A stretch of DNA of 64,000 bases from an uncultured Candidatus Thioglobus sp. (GTDB taxonomy: Bacteria; Pseudomonadota; Gammaproteobacteria; PS1; Pseudothioglobaceae). Below, one piece after another: positions 49,911-62,368 of the stretch. Where the stretch lies: assembly GCA_905182815.1 (NCBI GenBank), contig CAJJCX010000004.1, positions 372,001 to 436,000 on the forward strand, read 5' to 3'. How positions within the stretch are numbered: position 1 is the stretch's first letter; the number at the start of each line of letters is the position of its first letter. Both the position numbers and the translations under genes were made by a program. Under the pieces are notes generated by a model. The model did not search any database. It saw only the letters and a list, made by a program, of their open reading frames with translations, and was not told the origin of the DNA.

Positions 49911-49962
49911 TCAGTCGCAAGCGACTGAATTGTTAACGGGGAGCTTAAAAGCGTTTGAACCC
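49911..49962 (+). promoter_or_regulatory. nusG-rplK spacer: small hairpin and candidate L1-binding leader
   Basis: TCAGTCG/CGACTGA forms a seven-pair hairpin with CAAG loop directly after the nusG stop (49911-49928). Next, GGGGAGCTTAAAAGCGTTTG followed by AACCC (49938-49962) folds as GGG/CCC around an asymmetric loop and a GCTT/AAGC hairpin. That resembles the L1 site on 23S rRNA and in the E. coli L11 operon leader, by which L1 represses rplKA translation. Assignment is from memory of that motif. Confidence 0.6.
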
Positions 49963-49975
49963 ATAGGAGATAAAA

Positions 49976-50404
49976 ATGGCAAAAAAAATTGAGTCATATA
50001 TTAAGTTGCAGGTTCCTGCAGCAGAGGCAAATCCTTCACCACCAGTTGGTCCAGCATTGGGTCAACATGGTGTAAATATTATGGATTTTTGTAAGGCGTT
50101 TAATGCTCAAACACAAGAGCTTGATAAGGGTATGCCAGTTCCAGTAATTATTACTGTTTACAGTGATCGTAGTTTTACATTTATAACTAAAACTCCTCCT
50201 GCAGCAGTTTTACTTCTAAAAGTGACAGGTATTGAAAAAGGAAGTGGTGAGCCACATCTTAATAAGGTTGGTAAAGTTACTCGTGCTCAATTAGAAGAAG
50301 TTGCGAATATAAAAATGAAAGACTTAAATGCAAATGATTTAGATGCAGCGGTTCAAATTGTTGCGGGTACTGCTCGCTCAATGGGCATTGTGGTGGAGGG
50401 TTAA
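49976..50404 (+). CDS. rplK: 50S ribosomal protein L11
   Basis: Binds the GTPase-associated region of 23S rRNA. The 142 residues show [63 protein letters not shown]-like [11 protein letters not shown], and [19 protein letters not shown]. The gene has AGGAGAT as ribosome site and ends two bases before rplA. Intact. Confidence 0.98.
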   Translation: MAKKIESYIKLQVPAAEANPSPPVGPALGQHGVNIMDFCKAFNAQTQELDKGMPVPVIITVYSDRSFTFITKTPPAAVLLLKVTGIEKGSGEPHLNKVGKVTRAQLEEVANIKMKDLNANDLDAAVQIVAGTARSMGIVVEG

Positions 50405-50406
50405 TA

Positions 50407-51103
50407 ATGGCTAATTTATCAAAAAATCAAAAAGCAAGTGCTTTAAAAATTAAAGAAGGCTCTAAATACGCAATTACTGAGGCTTTAGCATTAGTCAAGG
50501 ATTGTGCTTCAGCTAAGTTTGATGAGTCGGTTGATGTAAGTATTAACTTAGGTATTGATACAAAAAAATCAGACCAAAATGTTCGTGGTGCAGTTGTCCT
50601 TCCTAATGGAACTGGAAAAGTTGTTCGTGTTGCTGTTTTTACTCAAGGTGATAATGCTCAAAAAGCAACTGATGCAGGCGCAGATATTGTTGGTATGGAT
50701 GATCTAATGAAAAGCATGCAAGATGGAGATTTAAATTATGATGTTGTTATTGCATCTCCAGATGCAATGGGTGTTGTTGGTAGATTAGGTCAAGTTCTTG
50801 GACCTCGTGGATTGATGCCAAATCCAAAAGTTGGAACTGTAACACCTGACGTTGCTACTGCTGTTAAAGAATGCAAAAGCGGGTCAAGTACGTTACCGTG
50901 CTGATAAAGCTGGAATTGTTCATGCTGGTATTGGAAAAGCTTCTTTTGACGTGAAAGCGTTAGAAGAAAATATTGTTGCACTTATTGATGCGATTAAAAA
51001 AGCTAAACCAAGTTCAACAAAAGGTATTTATATCAAAAAAGTAAGTGTTTCATCAACTATGGGCCCAGGCCTTAGTGTTGATGGTGCAAGTGTAGATATT
51101 TAA
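50407..51103 (+). CDS. rplA: 50S ribosomal protein L1 (one frameshift near 50869)
   Basis: Forms the L1 stalk and represses its own operon. The repaired length is 231 residues. Conserved parts are [71 protein letters not shown], then after an extra G the run [23 protein letters not shown] and [11 protein letters not shown]. As written the protein stops 65 residues early, which would be lethal or severely harmful; the base gain in TTAAAGAATGC is the likely error. Confidence 0.95.
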
Positions 51104-51114
51104 ATAGATTTAAA

Positions 51115-51324
51115 TAGCTGATAATTTAATAATTATCAGCTAAGAAATTCTTTGGGCGACAAGGTAACTTGTTCTGCCTCAAAGACCATAGGTGCGACAG
51201 ATTGATTATAATTTGTTGCTTAATAAATTGATCCTTCAATTTGCCTATGTAGAGGGTATGGAAATACCTTGTGGCGAAAGTTGTAATTTTATAGCTTTCA
51301 TTTTTTAATTGTTCAGGAGAGATT
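51115..51324 (+). promoter_or_regulatory. rplJ leader: perfect hairpin plus L10-type autoregulatory leader
   Basis: TAGCTGATAATT (51115-51126) pairs perfectly with AATTATCAGCTA (51131-51142) over a TAAT loop, 11 bases after the rplA stop; it lacks a T tract. Then CTTTGGGCGACAAG (51150 on) pairs with CTTGTTCTGCCTCAAAG, and GGGTAT/ATACC forms a further hairpin before AGGAGA and the rplJ ATG. A long structured leader here fits the L10(L12)4 autoregulatory leader known in bacteria. Confidence 0.65.
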
Positions 51325-51847
51325 ATGGCTCTAAGTCTTGAAGCAAAAAAAGCAGTCGTCGAACAGGTAAATGCAGTAGCTAATGGTGCTGTGTCTGTTG
51401 GTGTTGCTGAGTATCGTGGATTGAATGTTGGACAAATGACTAATTTGCGAAATGCTGCTATGGACGCAGATGTTTCTTTGCGTGTTGTTAAAAATACGCT
51501 TGCAAAGAGAGCATTAGCTGAGACAGGATGTGAATGTATTACTCCCAGTCTTAAGTGGACCGGTTATCTTGGGTTTTTCTCAAGAAGATCCGGGCGCTGT
51601 AGCTCGTGTTTTCCGTGACTTCATTAAAGATAATGAAGCATTAGTTGTTAAAGGTTTGGGAGTATCCGGTGAATTTATTGATGCAGATCAATTAAAGAGA
51701 ATCGCGAGCTTACCAACTAAAGATCAAGCAATCAGTATGTTGATGGCGTTGATGCTTGCACCAACTGAGAAGTTAGTTAGAACTTTAAACGAAGTTCCAA
51801 CTAAGTTAACTCGTGTTGTAGCAGCTATTCGTGATCAAAAACAATAA
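51325..51847 (+). CDS. rplJ: 50S ribosomal protein L10 (one frameshift near 51535)
   Basis: Base of the L7/L12 stalk. The repaired product has 173 residues. The N-terminal globular domain shows [38 protein letters not shown] and [16 protein letters not shown]; after an extra T the frame resumes with [29 protein letters not shown]. The C-terminal L7/L12-binding helix is [38 protein letters not shown]. It is followed 24 bases later by rplL. Confidence 0.95.
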
Positions 51848-51871
51848 TAATTATATAGAGGAGTAAATATC

Positions 51872-52252
51872 ATGGCGAAATTAAGCAATGAAGATATTTT
51901 AGGTGCAATTGCAGATATGTCTGTAATGGATGTTGTTGAACTAGTATCAGCAATGGAAGAGAAGTTTGGAGTTTCTGCAGCAGCGGTTGCAGCGGCACCA
52001 GTAGCAGCAGCAGCAGATGCTGGTGCAGCAGCTGAAGAAAAGACTGAGTTTAATGTAATGCTAACAAGTTTTGGTGATAAGAAAGTTGCAGTTATTAAAG
52101 CTGTTCGTACTATTACAGGATTGGGTCTTAAAGAGGCTAAAGATCTTGTTGAAAGTGCTCCTGCAGCAATTAAAGAAGGTGCATCAAAAGCGGAAGCTGA
52201 TGATATTCAAAAGCAGCTTGAAGAAGCTGGCGCTAGCGTAGAACTTAAGTAA
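51872..52252 (+). CDS. rplL: 50S ribosomal protein L7/L12
   Basis: Flexible stalk protein that recruits translation factors. The 126 residues have the N-terminal dimer domain ([29 protein letters not shown]), the Ala-rich hinge ([19 protein letters not shown]), and the C-terminal domain ([45 protein letters not shown]). Intact. AGAGGAG is the ribosome site. Confidence 0.98.
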   Translation: MAKLSNEDILGAIADMSVMDVVELVSAMEEKFGVSAAAVAAAPVAAAADAGAAAEEKTEFNVMLTSFGDKKVAVIKAVRTITGLGLKEAKDLVESAPAAIKEGASKAEADDIQKQLEEAGASVELK

Positions 52253-52270
52253 TTTGTTCAATGCTACAAA

Positions 52271-52304
52271 CCAAAATCCCCAAAGGGGATTTTGGTGTTT
52301 TTTT
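52271..52304 (+). terminator. rplL-rpoB terminator/attenuator
   Basis: An 11-base-pair perfect stem (CCAAAATCCCC with GGGGATTTTGG) with an AAA loop is followed by TGTTTTTTT. It lies 18 bases after rplL and 44 bases before rpoB. In E. coli a partial terminator at the same place sets the ratio of ribosomal protein to polymerase transcripts. Confidence 0.92.
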
Positions 52305-52348
52305 AGAAGTAATTTTGAAAACCATTTATTGATTATTACGAGGCATCC

Positions 52349-55300
52349 ATGACTTATTCATTTACAGAAAAAAAACGTATCAGAAATAATTTTGGAACAA
52401 GAGAGTCGATTCTTAAAGAGCCAGATTTATTATCTATTCAGATTAATTCATTTAATAGCTTTATTCAAAAAGGAGCTACTGAAAAGGAAAATATTGGTCT
52501 TCACTCTGTTTTTCAATCTGTATTTCCAATTACAGCCTTAAATGGTTATGCCGAAATTGAATATTTGGATTATGAGCTTCAAGAGCCTAAATATAATGTT
52601 AAAGAATGTAAGCTTCGTGGAGTAACGTATGCTGCAACCTTGCAAGTTAAACTTAACTTGGTCCTTTTTGACAAAAATGGTTCTAATTTAAAGAAGAAGC
52701 GTCGCGTTAAGCAAATTATCGAAGAAAGTGTCTATTTAGGGCAGCTTCCATTGATGACTGATACTGGAACCTTTGTAATTAATGGAACTGAGCGTGTTGT
52801 GGTTTCTCAGCTTCATCGTTCTCCAGGAGTTATTTTTGAGCATGATAAGGGGAAAACTCACTCTTCTGGGAAAATATTATTCTCATCACGTATTATTCCT
52901 TACCGTGGTTCATGGTTAGACTTTGAGTTTGATCATCACGAGCACTTATTTGTTCGAATAGATAGAAGAAGAAAATTACCTGTGACTGCCTTGCTACGAG
53001 CTATGGGACAGTCTACAAATGACATTATTGATACTTTCTTTGATCATATTGTTGTTAAATTAAAATCTAAATCATGTGATCTAGTCATTAAACCTGAACG
53101 TTTGAAAGGAATTATTGCAGAGTTTGATATTAAGGTTGGAAAGGATATTGTTGTTGAGCAAGGACGTCGAATTACTGCTAAGCACGCAAAAATTCTTCAG
53201 GACGCAAAAGTAGACTCAATTAATGCTCCACTTGAATATCTTATTGGAAAAGTCATTTCTGCAGATATAGTTGATACTGATACTGGTGAAATCTTATTAG
53301 CTGCAAACTCATTAATAACTGAAGAGTCTATTGAGGTATTAACTGCGACTAAGATTAAGAAGATTAATATTATCTATCTTAATGATGCTGAAAATGGTAT
53401 CTATATTTCTGACACTTTACGTCTAGATGAGTTGCAAACAGAAATTGAAGCTCGCATGTCAATCTACCATGTAATGAGACCGGGTGAGCCTGCTACTGAA
53501 GATGCAGTTAACACACTTTTTTCTAATCTATTTTTTAATAATGATCGTTATGACCTTTCTCGTGTTGGTCGAATGAAGCTAAATAGAAGGTTAGGTGTTG
53601 CTAGTGAGACTGGTGAGCATGTTCTAACTCATGATGATATTATTAATGTAATTAAACAGTTAATTGATATTAAAAATGGACATGATGTTGTAGATGATGT
53701 TGATACTTTAGCTAATAGAAGAGTAAGAGCTATTGGTGAAATGATTGAAAACCAATTTAGAATCGGCCTAATTCGTGTAGAAAAAGCTGTGAAAGAAGGA
53801 TTGAACCTTGCTGAAACAGACGAACTAACTCCGCAAGATCTTATTAACTCTAAGCCAGTTTCGGCGGCAGTGAGGGAGTTTTTTGGCTCCTCACAGTTAT
53901 CTCAATTTATGGATCAAGTAAATCCATTGTCTGGAGTGACTCATAAGCGACGCATATCAGCACTTAGGGCCTGGTGGCTTGACAAGAGAACGTGCTGGTT
54001 TTGAAGTTCGTGATGTTCATCCATCTCATTATGGTCGATTGTGTCCAATTGAAACACCTGAAGGTCCGAATATTGGATTAATTAATACTTTAGCAGTTTA
54101 TGCAAGAACGAATGATTATGGTTTTTTAGAGACTCCTTATCAAATAGTTAAGAAAGGACAAGTCACTAAAGAAATTGTGTATGTGTCAGCAATTGATGAG
54201 ATTGACCACACTATTGCTCAAGCAAACTCTAAAGTAGATAGCAAGGGTTATTTGGTAGACGACCTTGTTTCAGGACGCCATAAAAATGAATTTGTACTTG
54301 TAGGTAAGTCAGAAGTAACACTTATTGATATTGACTCAAAACAAATATCATCTGTAGCTGCATCACTTATACCTTTTCTAGAACATGATGATGCTAACCG
54401 CGCATTAATGGGATCAAATATGCAGCGTCAAGCAGTACCTGTGCTTAGAGCTGAAAAGCCTCTTGTTGGAACTGGGATTGAGCGAGTTGTTGCAACTGAT
54501 TCACGTGTCTGTGTTGTTGCAAATCATGATGGAGTTGTTGAAACAGTAGATGCTTCAAGAATCGTAATTCGTGTTGATGCTAAGCAAGCAAAGGCTGGAG
54601 AGCTTGGTGTTGATATTTATAGTTTAGTGAAATATTCTCGTTCAAATCAAAATACTTGTATCAATCAAAAACCACTTGTTCAGCCAGGTGATAAGGTTGT
54701 TGCTGGCGATGTCTTGGCAGATGGCCCATCAACTGACTTAGGTGAGCTTAGCATTAGGTCAAAATATGATGATTGCCTTTATGCCTTGGAATGGATATAA
54801 CTTTGAAGATTCAATACTCATATCAGAAAAAGTAGTCCAGGAAGACCGCTATACTTCAATTCATATTGAAGAATTGACAGCTTATGCTAGAGATACAAAA
54901 CTTGGCGCTGAAGAAGTTACTGCAGATATACCTAATGTAAGTGAGTCTGCACTATCAAAACTTGATGATGTCGGTATTGTATATGTTGGTGCTCGAGTAA
55001 AAGGCGGTGATATTCTTGTTGGAAAGGTAACCCCTAAAAGCGAAACAGTTCTTTCTCCAGAAGAGAAATTATTGCGTGCTATCTTTGGAGAAAAAGCTAA
55101 CAATGTTAAAGATACCTCTTTAAGAATGGGAGCCTCAAAATCTGGTGTTGTCATTGATGTTCAGATATTTACTAAAGATCGAGTGGCAAAAGATTCTCGT
55201 GCACTGGTTATTGATGAAGAGCGTTTAGAGAATATTAAAAAAGATATTGATGATGAGTTTGGAATAATTGATGGGGACATCTTTCGCCGAATTCGTTTAA

Positions 55301-56433
55301 AACTCTCTGGAAACCTCTCAACTAGTAATATTGGTAATATTAAGAGTGGAGATAAACTAGCCTCTAAGGATTTAAAGTCTCTAGAAAATAGTGAATTAGC
55401 AAAATTAAAAGTTAAAGATGCAGCTGTAAATAAAGAAGTTGCTTCACTTGTTAAGCAGTCAAAAGCTAAACAAGAGGAGTTTGAACTTTTTTATGAGCAA
55501 GAGAGTGCAAAAATTAAAGAAGGTGCAGAATTACCTCCAGGTGTTCAGAAGATGGTCAAGGTTTATGTGGCAACACGTAAAACACTTCAGGTTGGTGACA
55601 AGATGGCTGGACGACATGGAAACAAAGGTGTCATCTCTCGTGTATCCCCAGTTGAAGATATGCCCCATTTGGCAGATGGTACTCCAGTAGATGTTGTCCT
55701 TAATCCACTTGGTGTTCCGTCACGTATGAATGTTGGTCAGGTACTTGAGGTTCACTTAGGTTGGGCTGCTAAAGGCCTAGGTTATAAGATTGGTAATTTG
55801 CTAGATGAGCATCGTAAAGATACAATTAAGCAAATCCGCTCAATGCTAGATTCTATTTACAATAGTTATGGAAAAACTGAAGATTTAAAGTCATTTAGTG
55901 ATGATGAGATACTTGAGTTAGCTAATAATTTACGATCTGGCGTCCCAATGGCAACCCCAGTATTTGATGGAATTAAAGAAGAGGATATTAAATCTTTACT
56001 TAAGATGGCTGATTTACCAGAAAGTGGTCAAATTCAATTATTTGATGGACGAACTGGCGATTCATTTGACCGTGATATAACGGTTGGTTATATGCACATG
56101 CTTAAGCTTAACCACTTAGTTGACGATAAGATGCATGCTCGCTCAACAGGTCCATACTCTTTAGTTACTCAACAACCACTTAGTGGTAAAGCTCAATTTG
56201 GTGGTCAAAGGTTTGGTGAAATGGAAGTTTGGGCGTTAGAAGCATATGGCGCAGCATATACTCTTCGAGAAATGTTAACGGTTAAGTCTGATGATGTTAC
56301 TGGAAGGGCAAAAATGTATAAAAATATAGTAGATGGTGAAAATCGTACTGAGTCAGTAATGCCAGAGTCGTTTAATGTTCTTGTAAAAGAAATTCGATCT
56401 CTAGGTATTGATACTGAACTTGAACAACATTAA
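52349..56433 (+). CDS. rpoB: DNA-directed RNA polymerase beta subunit (two frameshifts)
   Basis: Catalytic subunit of RNA polymerase. The repaired length is 1360 residues. The rifampicin region reads [62 protein letters not shown] once an extra A near 53966 is removed. A second extra base near 54746 precedes [27 protein letters not shown]. Also present are [15 protein letters not shown] and the C-terminal [32 protein letters not shown]. Rifampicin-contact residues seen (Q, D, H, R, S) are the sensitive type. An early stop at either site would be lethal. Confidence 0.97.
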
Positions 56434-56447
56434 ATTAGGAGAATCAC

Positions 56448-59400
56448 TTGAAAGATTTATTACAAATTTTAAAACAGCAAAATAAAGAACAAGATTTTGA
56501 TGCAATAAGAGTTGGTTTAGCTTCTCCTGAGAAAATTCGTTCATGGTCATTTGGTGAAGTAAAAAAACCTGAAACTATTAACTATAGAACTTTCAAACCT
56601 GAAAGAGAAGGGTTATTTTGTGCTAAGATTTTTGGCCCAATGAAAGACTTTGAGTGCTTATGTGGTAAATATAAGCGCATGAAATTTAGAAATGTGGTTT
56701 GTGAAAAATGTGGCGTTGAAGTTACTCTTTCTAAAGTAAGACGTGAAAGAATGGGCCATATAGAGCTTGCTGCTCCTGTAGCACATATTTGGTATTTGAA
56801 GTCACTCCCATCTAGATTAGGGTTGCTTATGGATATGACCTTAAAAGATATTGAAAGAGTTCTTTATTTTGAAGCATTTTTAGTTACTGATCCTGGTAGT
56901 ACGCCTTTAATCAAAAAGCAACTCCTTACGGAAGAGATGTATTTTGATGCTTTAGACCAGTATGGAGATGATGAGTTTGTTGCTAAGATGGGCGCAGAAG
57001 CTATGCAGGATGTTCTTGCAGAGATGCAACTTGAAAAAGAAGCTGCAAATTTGAGAGAAGATGCTCTAAATACTAAATCACAAACTAAACTTAAGAAAAT
57101 CAATAAACGACTTAAGCTAGTTGATTCATTAATAAAGTCTGGAAATAAACCTGAGTGGATGGTTTTAAATGTGCTTCCTATTCTGCCGCCAGATTTAAGG
57201 CCTTTGGTTCCTCTAGATGGAGGCCGGTTTGCAACATCTGATTTAAATGACTTATATCGCCGAGTAATTAATAGAAATAATCGTCTTGGAAGGTTATTAG
57301 AGCTTGATGCACCAGAAATTATTGTTAGAAATGAAAAACGTATGCTTCAAGAAGCTGTCGACTCACTAATTGATAATGGGCGTCGTGGACGTGCTGTTAT
57401 GGGCAATAATAGACGCCCTCTTAAGTCAATTGCGGATATGATAAAAGGTAAGCAAGGACGATTCCGTCAAAACTTACTTGGAAAACGAGTTGACTATTCT
57501 GGGCGTTCAGTTATTGTTTGTGGTCCATATTTAAAGCTTCATCAGTGTGGATTGCCTAAAAAAATGGCATTAGAGCTTTTTAAGCCCTTTATTTATAATC
57601 GCCTTCAAGCAAATGGATTAGCTTCTACTATAAAAGCAGCAAAAAAAATGGTTGAAAGTGAAATTCCTGAAGTTTGGGATATTTTGGAAAGAGTTGTTCA
57701 TCAGCATCCAGTTTTATTAAACCGTGCACCTACTCTTCATAGACTTGGCATTCAAGCATTTGAGCCGCTTCTAATTGAAGGCAAGGCAATTCAACTTCAT
57801 CCTCTAGTATGTACTGCATTTAATGCAGACTTTGATGGTGATCAGATGGCTGTGCACGTTCCTCTCTCTGAGGAAGCTCAATTAGAGGCAAGAACTCTAA
57901 TGTTGGCATCAAACAATATTCTTCATTTGGCTAGTGGCGACCCAATTATTATTCCATCTCAAGATGTAATCTTAGGTCTTTACTATATGACTAGAGAAAT
58001 GGTTAATCAACAGGGTGAAGGGATGATCTTTGCCAATACCAATGAGGCGCTTTCTGCCTATGATGCTAAACTTGTAAGTCTGCATGCAAAAATTAAATTA
58101 AGAGTGCAGGATTATGAAAAAGCAGAGTCTGGCTTTAAATCTACAAATACTCGTATAGTTGATACTACAATCGGTAGAGCTATTTTTTCTAGAATTCTAC
58201 CTAAAGGCTTGTCATTTGATTTAATTAATGAGGCATTAACTAAAAAAGTAGTTTCTAATTTAATTCATGTCTGTTACAGATCTCAGGAGCTTAAGGAGAC
58301 TGTAATTTTTGCTGATCAGATGATGTATATGGGTTTTGAATATTCAACTAAATCTGGTATATCATTTTGTTCAAATGACATGATTATTCCTAGTGAAAAA
58401 GCTGAGATGATTGAAAAGGCTTCTGCTCAAGTAAAGATGTTCAGCAGCAATTTGCTTCTGGTGTTGTTACAAATGGTGAGCGCTATAACAAGGTTATTGA
58501 TATTTGGTCAAGAACTTCAGAAGAAGTTGCTAAAGCAATGATGGACAAAGTAGGTTATGAAGATATAACTGATGCTGAAGGAAATACAGAAAAGAAACCA
58601 TCATTTAATTCAATCTATATGATGGCAGATTCAGGTGCTCGAGGCTCTCCTGCACAAATACGTCAGTTAGCAGGAATGCGTGGTCTAATGGCAAAGCCAG
58701 ATGGATCAATTATTGAGACTCCAATTACAAGTAATTTCCGTGAAGGTCTTAATAATATGCAGTACTTTATTTCTACTCATGGAGCAAGAAAAGGTTTGGC
58801 TGATACGGCACTAAAAACTGCTAACTCAGGCTATTTAACTCGAAGACTTGTTGATGTAGGCCAAGATTTAGTGGTAACTGAAGAAGATTGTGGAACTAAA
58901 AATGGTTTGGTAATGAAATCCGTTATTGATGGGGGAAATGTTGTTCAAACTCTAGGAACTGCAGTACTTGGTCGGGTTGTCTCTGATGACATATTGCTGC
59001 CAAATACAAAAGACGTATTTTTAAAGAAAGATCATTTAATTACACTAGATGATTCAGATAAGATCAATGAACTGGGTATTGAGTTCATTAAAGTACGTTC
59101 GGCAATTACATGTGAATTATCATATGGTGTTTGTGCATCTTGTTATGGAAATGATATGGCAAGAGGTCATAAGATTGGAGTGGGTGAAGCTGTTGGTGTT
59201 ATTGCTGCTCAATCAATTGGTGAGCCAGGAACTCAGCTAACAATGCGTACTTTCCATATTGGTGGAGCTGCAAGCTCATCTACGGCTGTTAATAGTATTA
59301 ATATTAATACTGATGGTATTGTTCATTTTGAAAATATGAAGTCTATTAAAAATGCTAATGGTGATTTTGTTGTTGTATCAAGATCTTCTGAAGCCTCAAT

Positions 59401-60634
59401 TAGAAATGAATTAGGCCAAGTAAAAGAGCGCTATAAGTTGCCTTATGGTGCTATAGTTCACTTTAAAGATGGTGGTAAGGTTAAAGCTAAAGATAAGATT
59501 GCTGATTGGGATCCACATACACATCCAATCATAGCTGAAAATTCTGGAAGAGTTTCATTCATCGATTTTGTTGAAGGATTAACAGTTATAAAAAATTCAG
59601 ATCCATTGACTGGTTTAATCTTCTTTGAAATAATTGAAGAGGCAGAAAGAACTTCGGCAGCAAAAGATATGAAGCCAATGCTTCAATTAGTTGATAAAAA
59701 GGATAAAAAATCTATATTGTCGACGCATTATTTACCATCAGGAGTCAAAATAAATTTAGAGGACGGTCAGCTTATTACAGCAGGTGAAATACTCGCTAAG
59801 ATTCCTAAAGCTGTTTCAAAGACAAGTGATATTACTGGTGGGTTACCGCGAGTTGCTGATTTATTTGAAGCTCGTAAAGCTAAAGATCATGCTATTCTAG
59901 CTGAAACTTTGGGTGTTATCAGTTTTGGAAGCCCTACAAAATCAAAGGTTCGTATGCTTATTACGGGTCCTGAAGGTGAGGTAACTGAAATGATGATTCA
60001 TCATTGGAGGTCAATAAATGTGTTTGATGGCGAAACTGTTGAAAAAGGTGATGTGATATCAGATGGACCTTATAATCCTCATGATATTCTTCGCTTGTTA
60101 GGTGTTGAAGCTTTGGCTAACTATATGGTTAGAGAGGTTCAAAACGTTTATAGGCTTCAGGGAGTTAAGATTTCTGACAAGCATATTGAAGTAGTTGTTA
60201 AGCAAATGCTTAGAAAAGTTGAAATTATTGATAATGGAGACTCTCATTATGTGAATGGTGAAACTGCTGAGTTTGTTCATGTTGTAGAGAAAAATAAACA
60301 GTTAAAGGCTCAAAAGAAAGATGAGATTGTATTCCAAAGATTATTAATGGGTATTACAAAAGCATCATTGTCTACAGAGTCGTTTATCTCTGCTGCTTCT
60401 TTCCAAGAGACTACAAGGGTTCTTACTGAAGCTTCAATAACAGGAAGAGTAGATGATCTTAGAGGGCTTAAAGAAAATGTAATTGTAGGCCGACTTATTC
60501 CTGCAGGAACAGGCTTTAAGCACCATCAGGAAAAGAGAAGGAAACGCATAGATGCTTCTTTTATGCAAACCAATGAAGCTGAGCAAGAGCTATCTACTCA
60601 GTTGAGTGAAGTTGAAGCTGAAGCTGAAGAGTAA
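56448..60634 (+). CDS. rpoC: DNA-directed RNA polymerase beta' subunit (one frameshift near 58434)
   Basis: Holds the catalytic Mg site. The start is TTG 56448, chosen because TAGGAGA lies six bases upstream and [13 protein letters not shown] matches RpoC. The repaired length is 1395 residues. The N-terminal zinc site is [23 protein letters not shown], the active site [16 protein letters not shown], the trigger region [13 protein letters not shown], and the second zinc site [16 protein letters not shown]. One A is lost in GTAAAGATG; after it the frame gives [24 protein letters not shown]. The spacer to rpoB is 14 bases. Confidence 0.97.
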
Positions 60635-60652
60635 TAAGGCTTAGTTTAAAAT

Positions 60653-60696
60653 AAAGGCATTTCAATTTAGTTTACTAAAATGGAATGCCTTTTTTA
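60653..60696 (+). terminator. Terminator after rpoC
   Basis: AAAGGCATT pairs with AATGCCTTT; an inner TTTAG/CTAAA stem closes a TTTA loop, and the 3' arm ends in T6. It is 18 bases after the rpoC stop. Transcription of trpE would then need its own promoter in the 96 bases that follow. Confidence 0.85.
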
Positions 60697-60792
60697 TTTA
60701 TAAAAATAGTGCTACATCTCATGATTCTAGAAGTCACCTGAAGGATAAATAATCTTAAGGATTAACAATCTGGGTAATGATAAAATATACCC

Positions 60793-62249
60793 ATGCAAAA
60801 GTCACATTTCAATCGTCTTATTAAGGAAGGCTTTAATCACATCCCTCTTTCTAGGGAAGTTGTTGTTGATACATTAACGCCTTTAGCTTTATATCTTAAG
60901 CTTGCCAATAATCCCTATAGCTATTTTTTAGAATCTGTTCAAGGTGGAGAAAAGTGGGGGCGATATTCTTTTATTGGGTTGGCTGCTGAAACAGTAATTA
61001 AAGTAAATAACTATCGAGGTTCGAGTTGAAAAAAATGGAAAGTTAGCTGAAGAGATCTCAGTAGAGGATCCACTAGCGTGGATTGAAGAATACCAAAAGC
61101 AATTTAAAGTTCCACAGTTAGCCAGCCTTCCAGATTTTAATGGTGGTTTAGTTGGTTACTTTGGGTATGAAATAGTTCGTTACATAGAGCCAAAGCTGGC
61201 GCATATAGATAAAACTGACGAACTAAATGTTCCAGATATTTTATTAATGGTTTCAAATGATCTTCTTGTAGTTGATAATTTAAGTAGTAAGGTGCACATA
61301 ATTACTCATGTCAATCCTAATGAAGAAAAATTTGAAGATGGGCTTAGCAAGGCTTAGCTTAATTGAAGCAAATATTAACAAATCATTTGAACAGTCATCT
61401 ATTCCTTCTGAAAATATAAAGTCAGAAGATTTTGTGTCAAGTTTTGGAAGGGAAAATTACATAAGTGCAGTTGAAAAAGTTCAAAAATACATTAAAGCTG
61501 GTGATGTTATGCAAGTTGTACCTTCACAGCGATTAAGCTGTTCTTTTAAATCAAATCCTGTTGAATTATATCGACAATTAAGAATACTTAATCCTTCTCC
61601 ATATATGTATTTTCTCAATTTAAATGACTTTGCAATAGTCGGCTCATCTCCTGAAATATTAACTCGAGTCGATAACAATAATATTGCAACTATAAGGCCT
61701 ATAGCAGGAACTCGGTCAAGAGGAAAAACAGAGCAAGAGGACCTTGATCTAGAGAAAGATCTCTTGTCAGATGAAAAAGAAATTGCCGAGCATTTAATGC
61801 TAATTGATCTTGGCAGGAATGATTTAGGCAGAATTGCTAAAACAGGAAGCGTTACTCTTACAGATAAAATGTTTATAGAGCGCTATTCACACGTTATGCA
61901 TATTGTTTCAAATGTGGAGTGTGAGTTAAAAGAAAATATGAGTTCTATTGATGTATTGAAGGCTACTTTTCCAGCAGGTACATTAAGCGGTGCACCAAAA
62001 GTAAGAGCAATGGAGATTATTGATGAAGTTGAAGATTTAAAGCGTAATATTTATTCTGGCGCTATTGGCAATTTATCCTGGCATGGTGGAATGGACCTAG
62101 CAATTGCTATTCGGACTGCTGTTGTTAAAAACCAGAGACTATATATCCAAGCTGGAGCAGGAATTGTTTATGATTCTTTACCTGAAATGGAGTGGCAAGA
62201 AACTATGGATAAAGCACAAGCTCTAATTAAGGCTGCTCAAAATATCTAA
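60793..62249 (+). CDS. trpE: Anthranilate synthase component I (two frameshifts)
   Basis: Converts chorismate to anthranilate for tryptophan. The repaired length is 484 residues. The N-terminal half includes the feedback region ([21 protein letters not shown], with the LLES-like Ser). The C-terminal chorismate domain has [79 protein letters not shown] and [20 protein letters not shown]. Gained bases lie near 61018 and 61341. Lysine in PIAGT marks it as TrpE/PabB-type; length and N-terminus favour TrpE. trpG is not adjacent. Confidence 0.9.
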
Positions 62250-62278
62250 CCTTTAAATTAGTTTATTTTTTATAGTTA

Positions 62279-62324
62279 AATTTCAATACTAATTTTTAAA
62301 AAGCTAAAAGTTAGTATTGAAATT
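62279..62324 (+). other. Perfect 14-bp inverted repeat between trpE and dnaE
   Basis: AATTTCAATACTAA (62279-62292) pairs with TTAGTATTGAAATT (62311-62324). The stem extends inward with one G-U pair to about 19 base pairs. There is no following T tract, so it is not a clear terminator; it may end trpE transcription, act as an RNA processing site, or be an operator for dnaE, whose start is 45 bases on. Confidence 0.6.
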
Positions 62325-62368
62325 GTTTGTAAAATAGATCAGTAAATTTCATATTTTTTTTCGGATCA

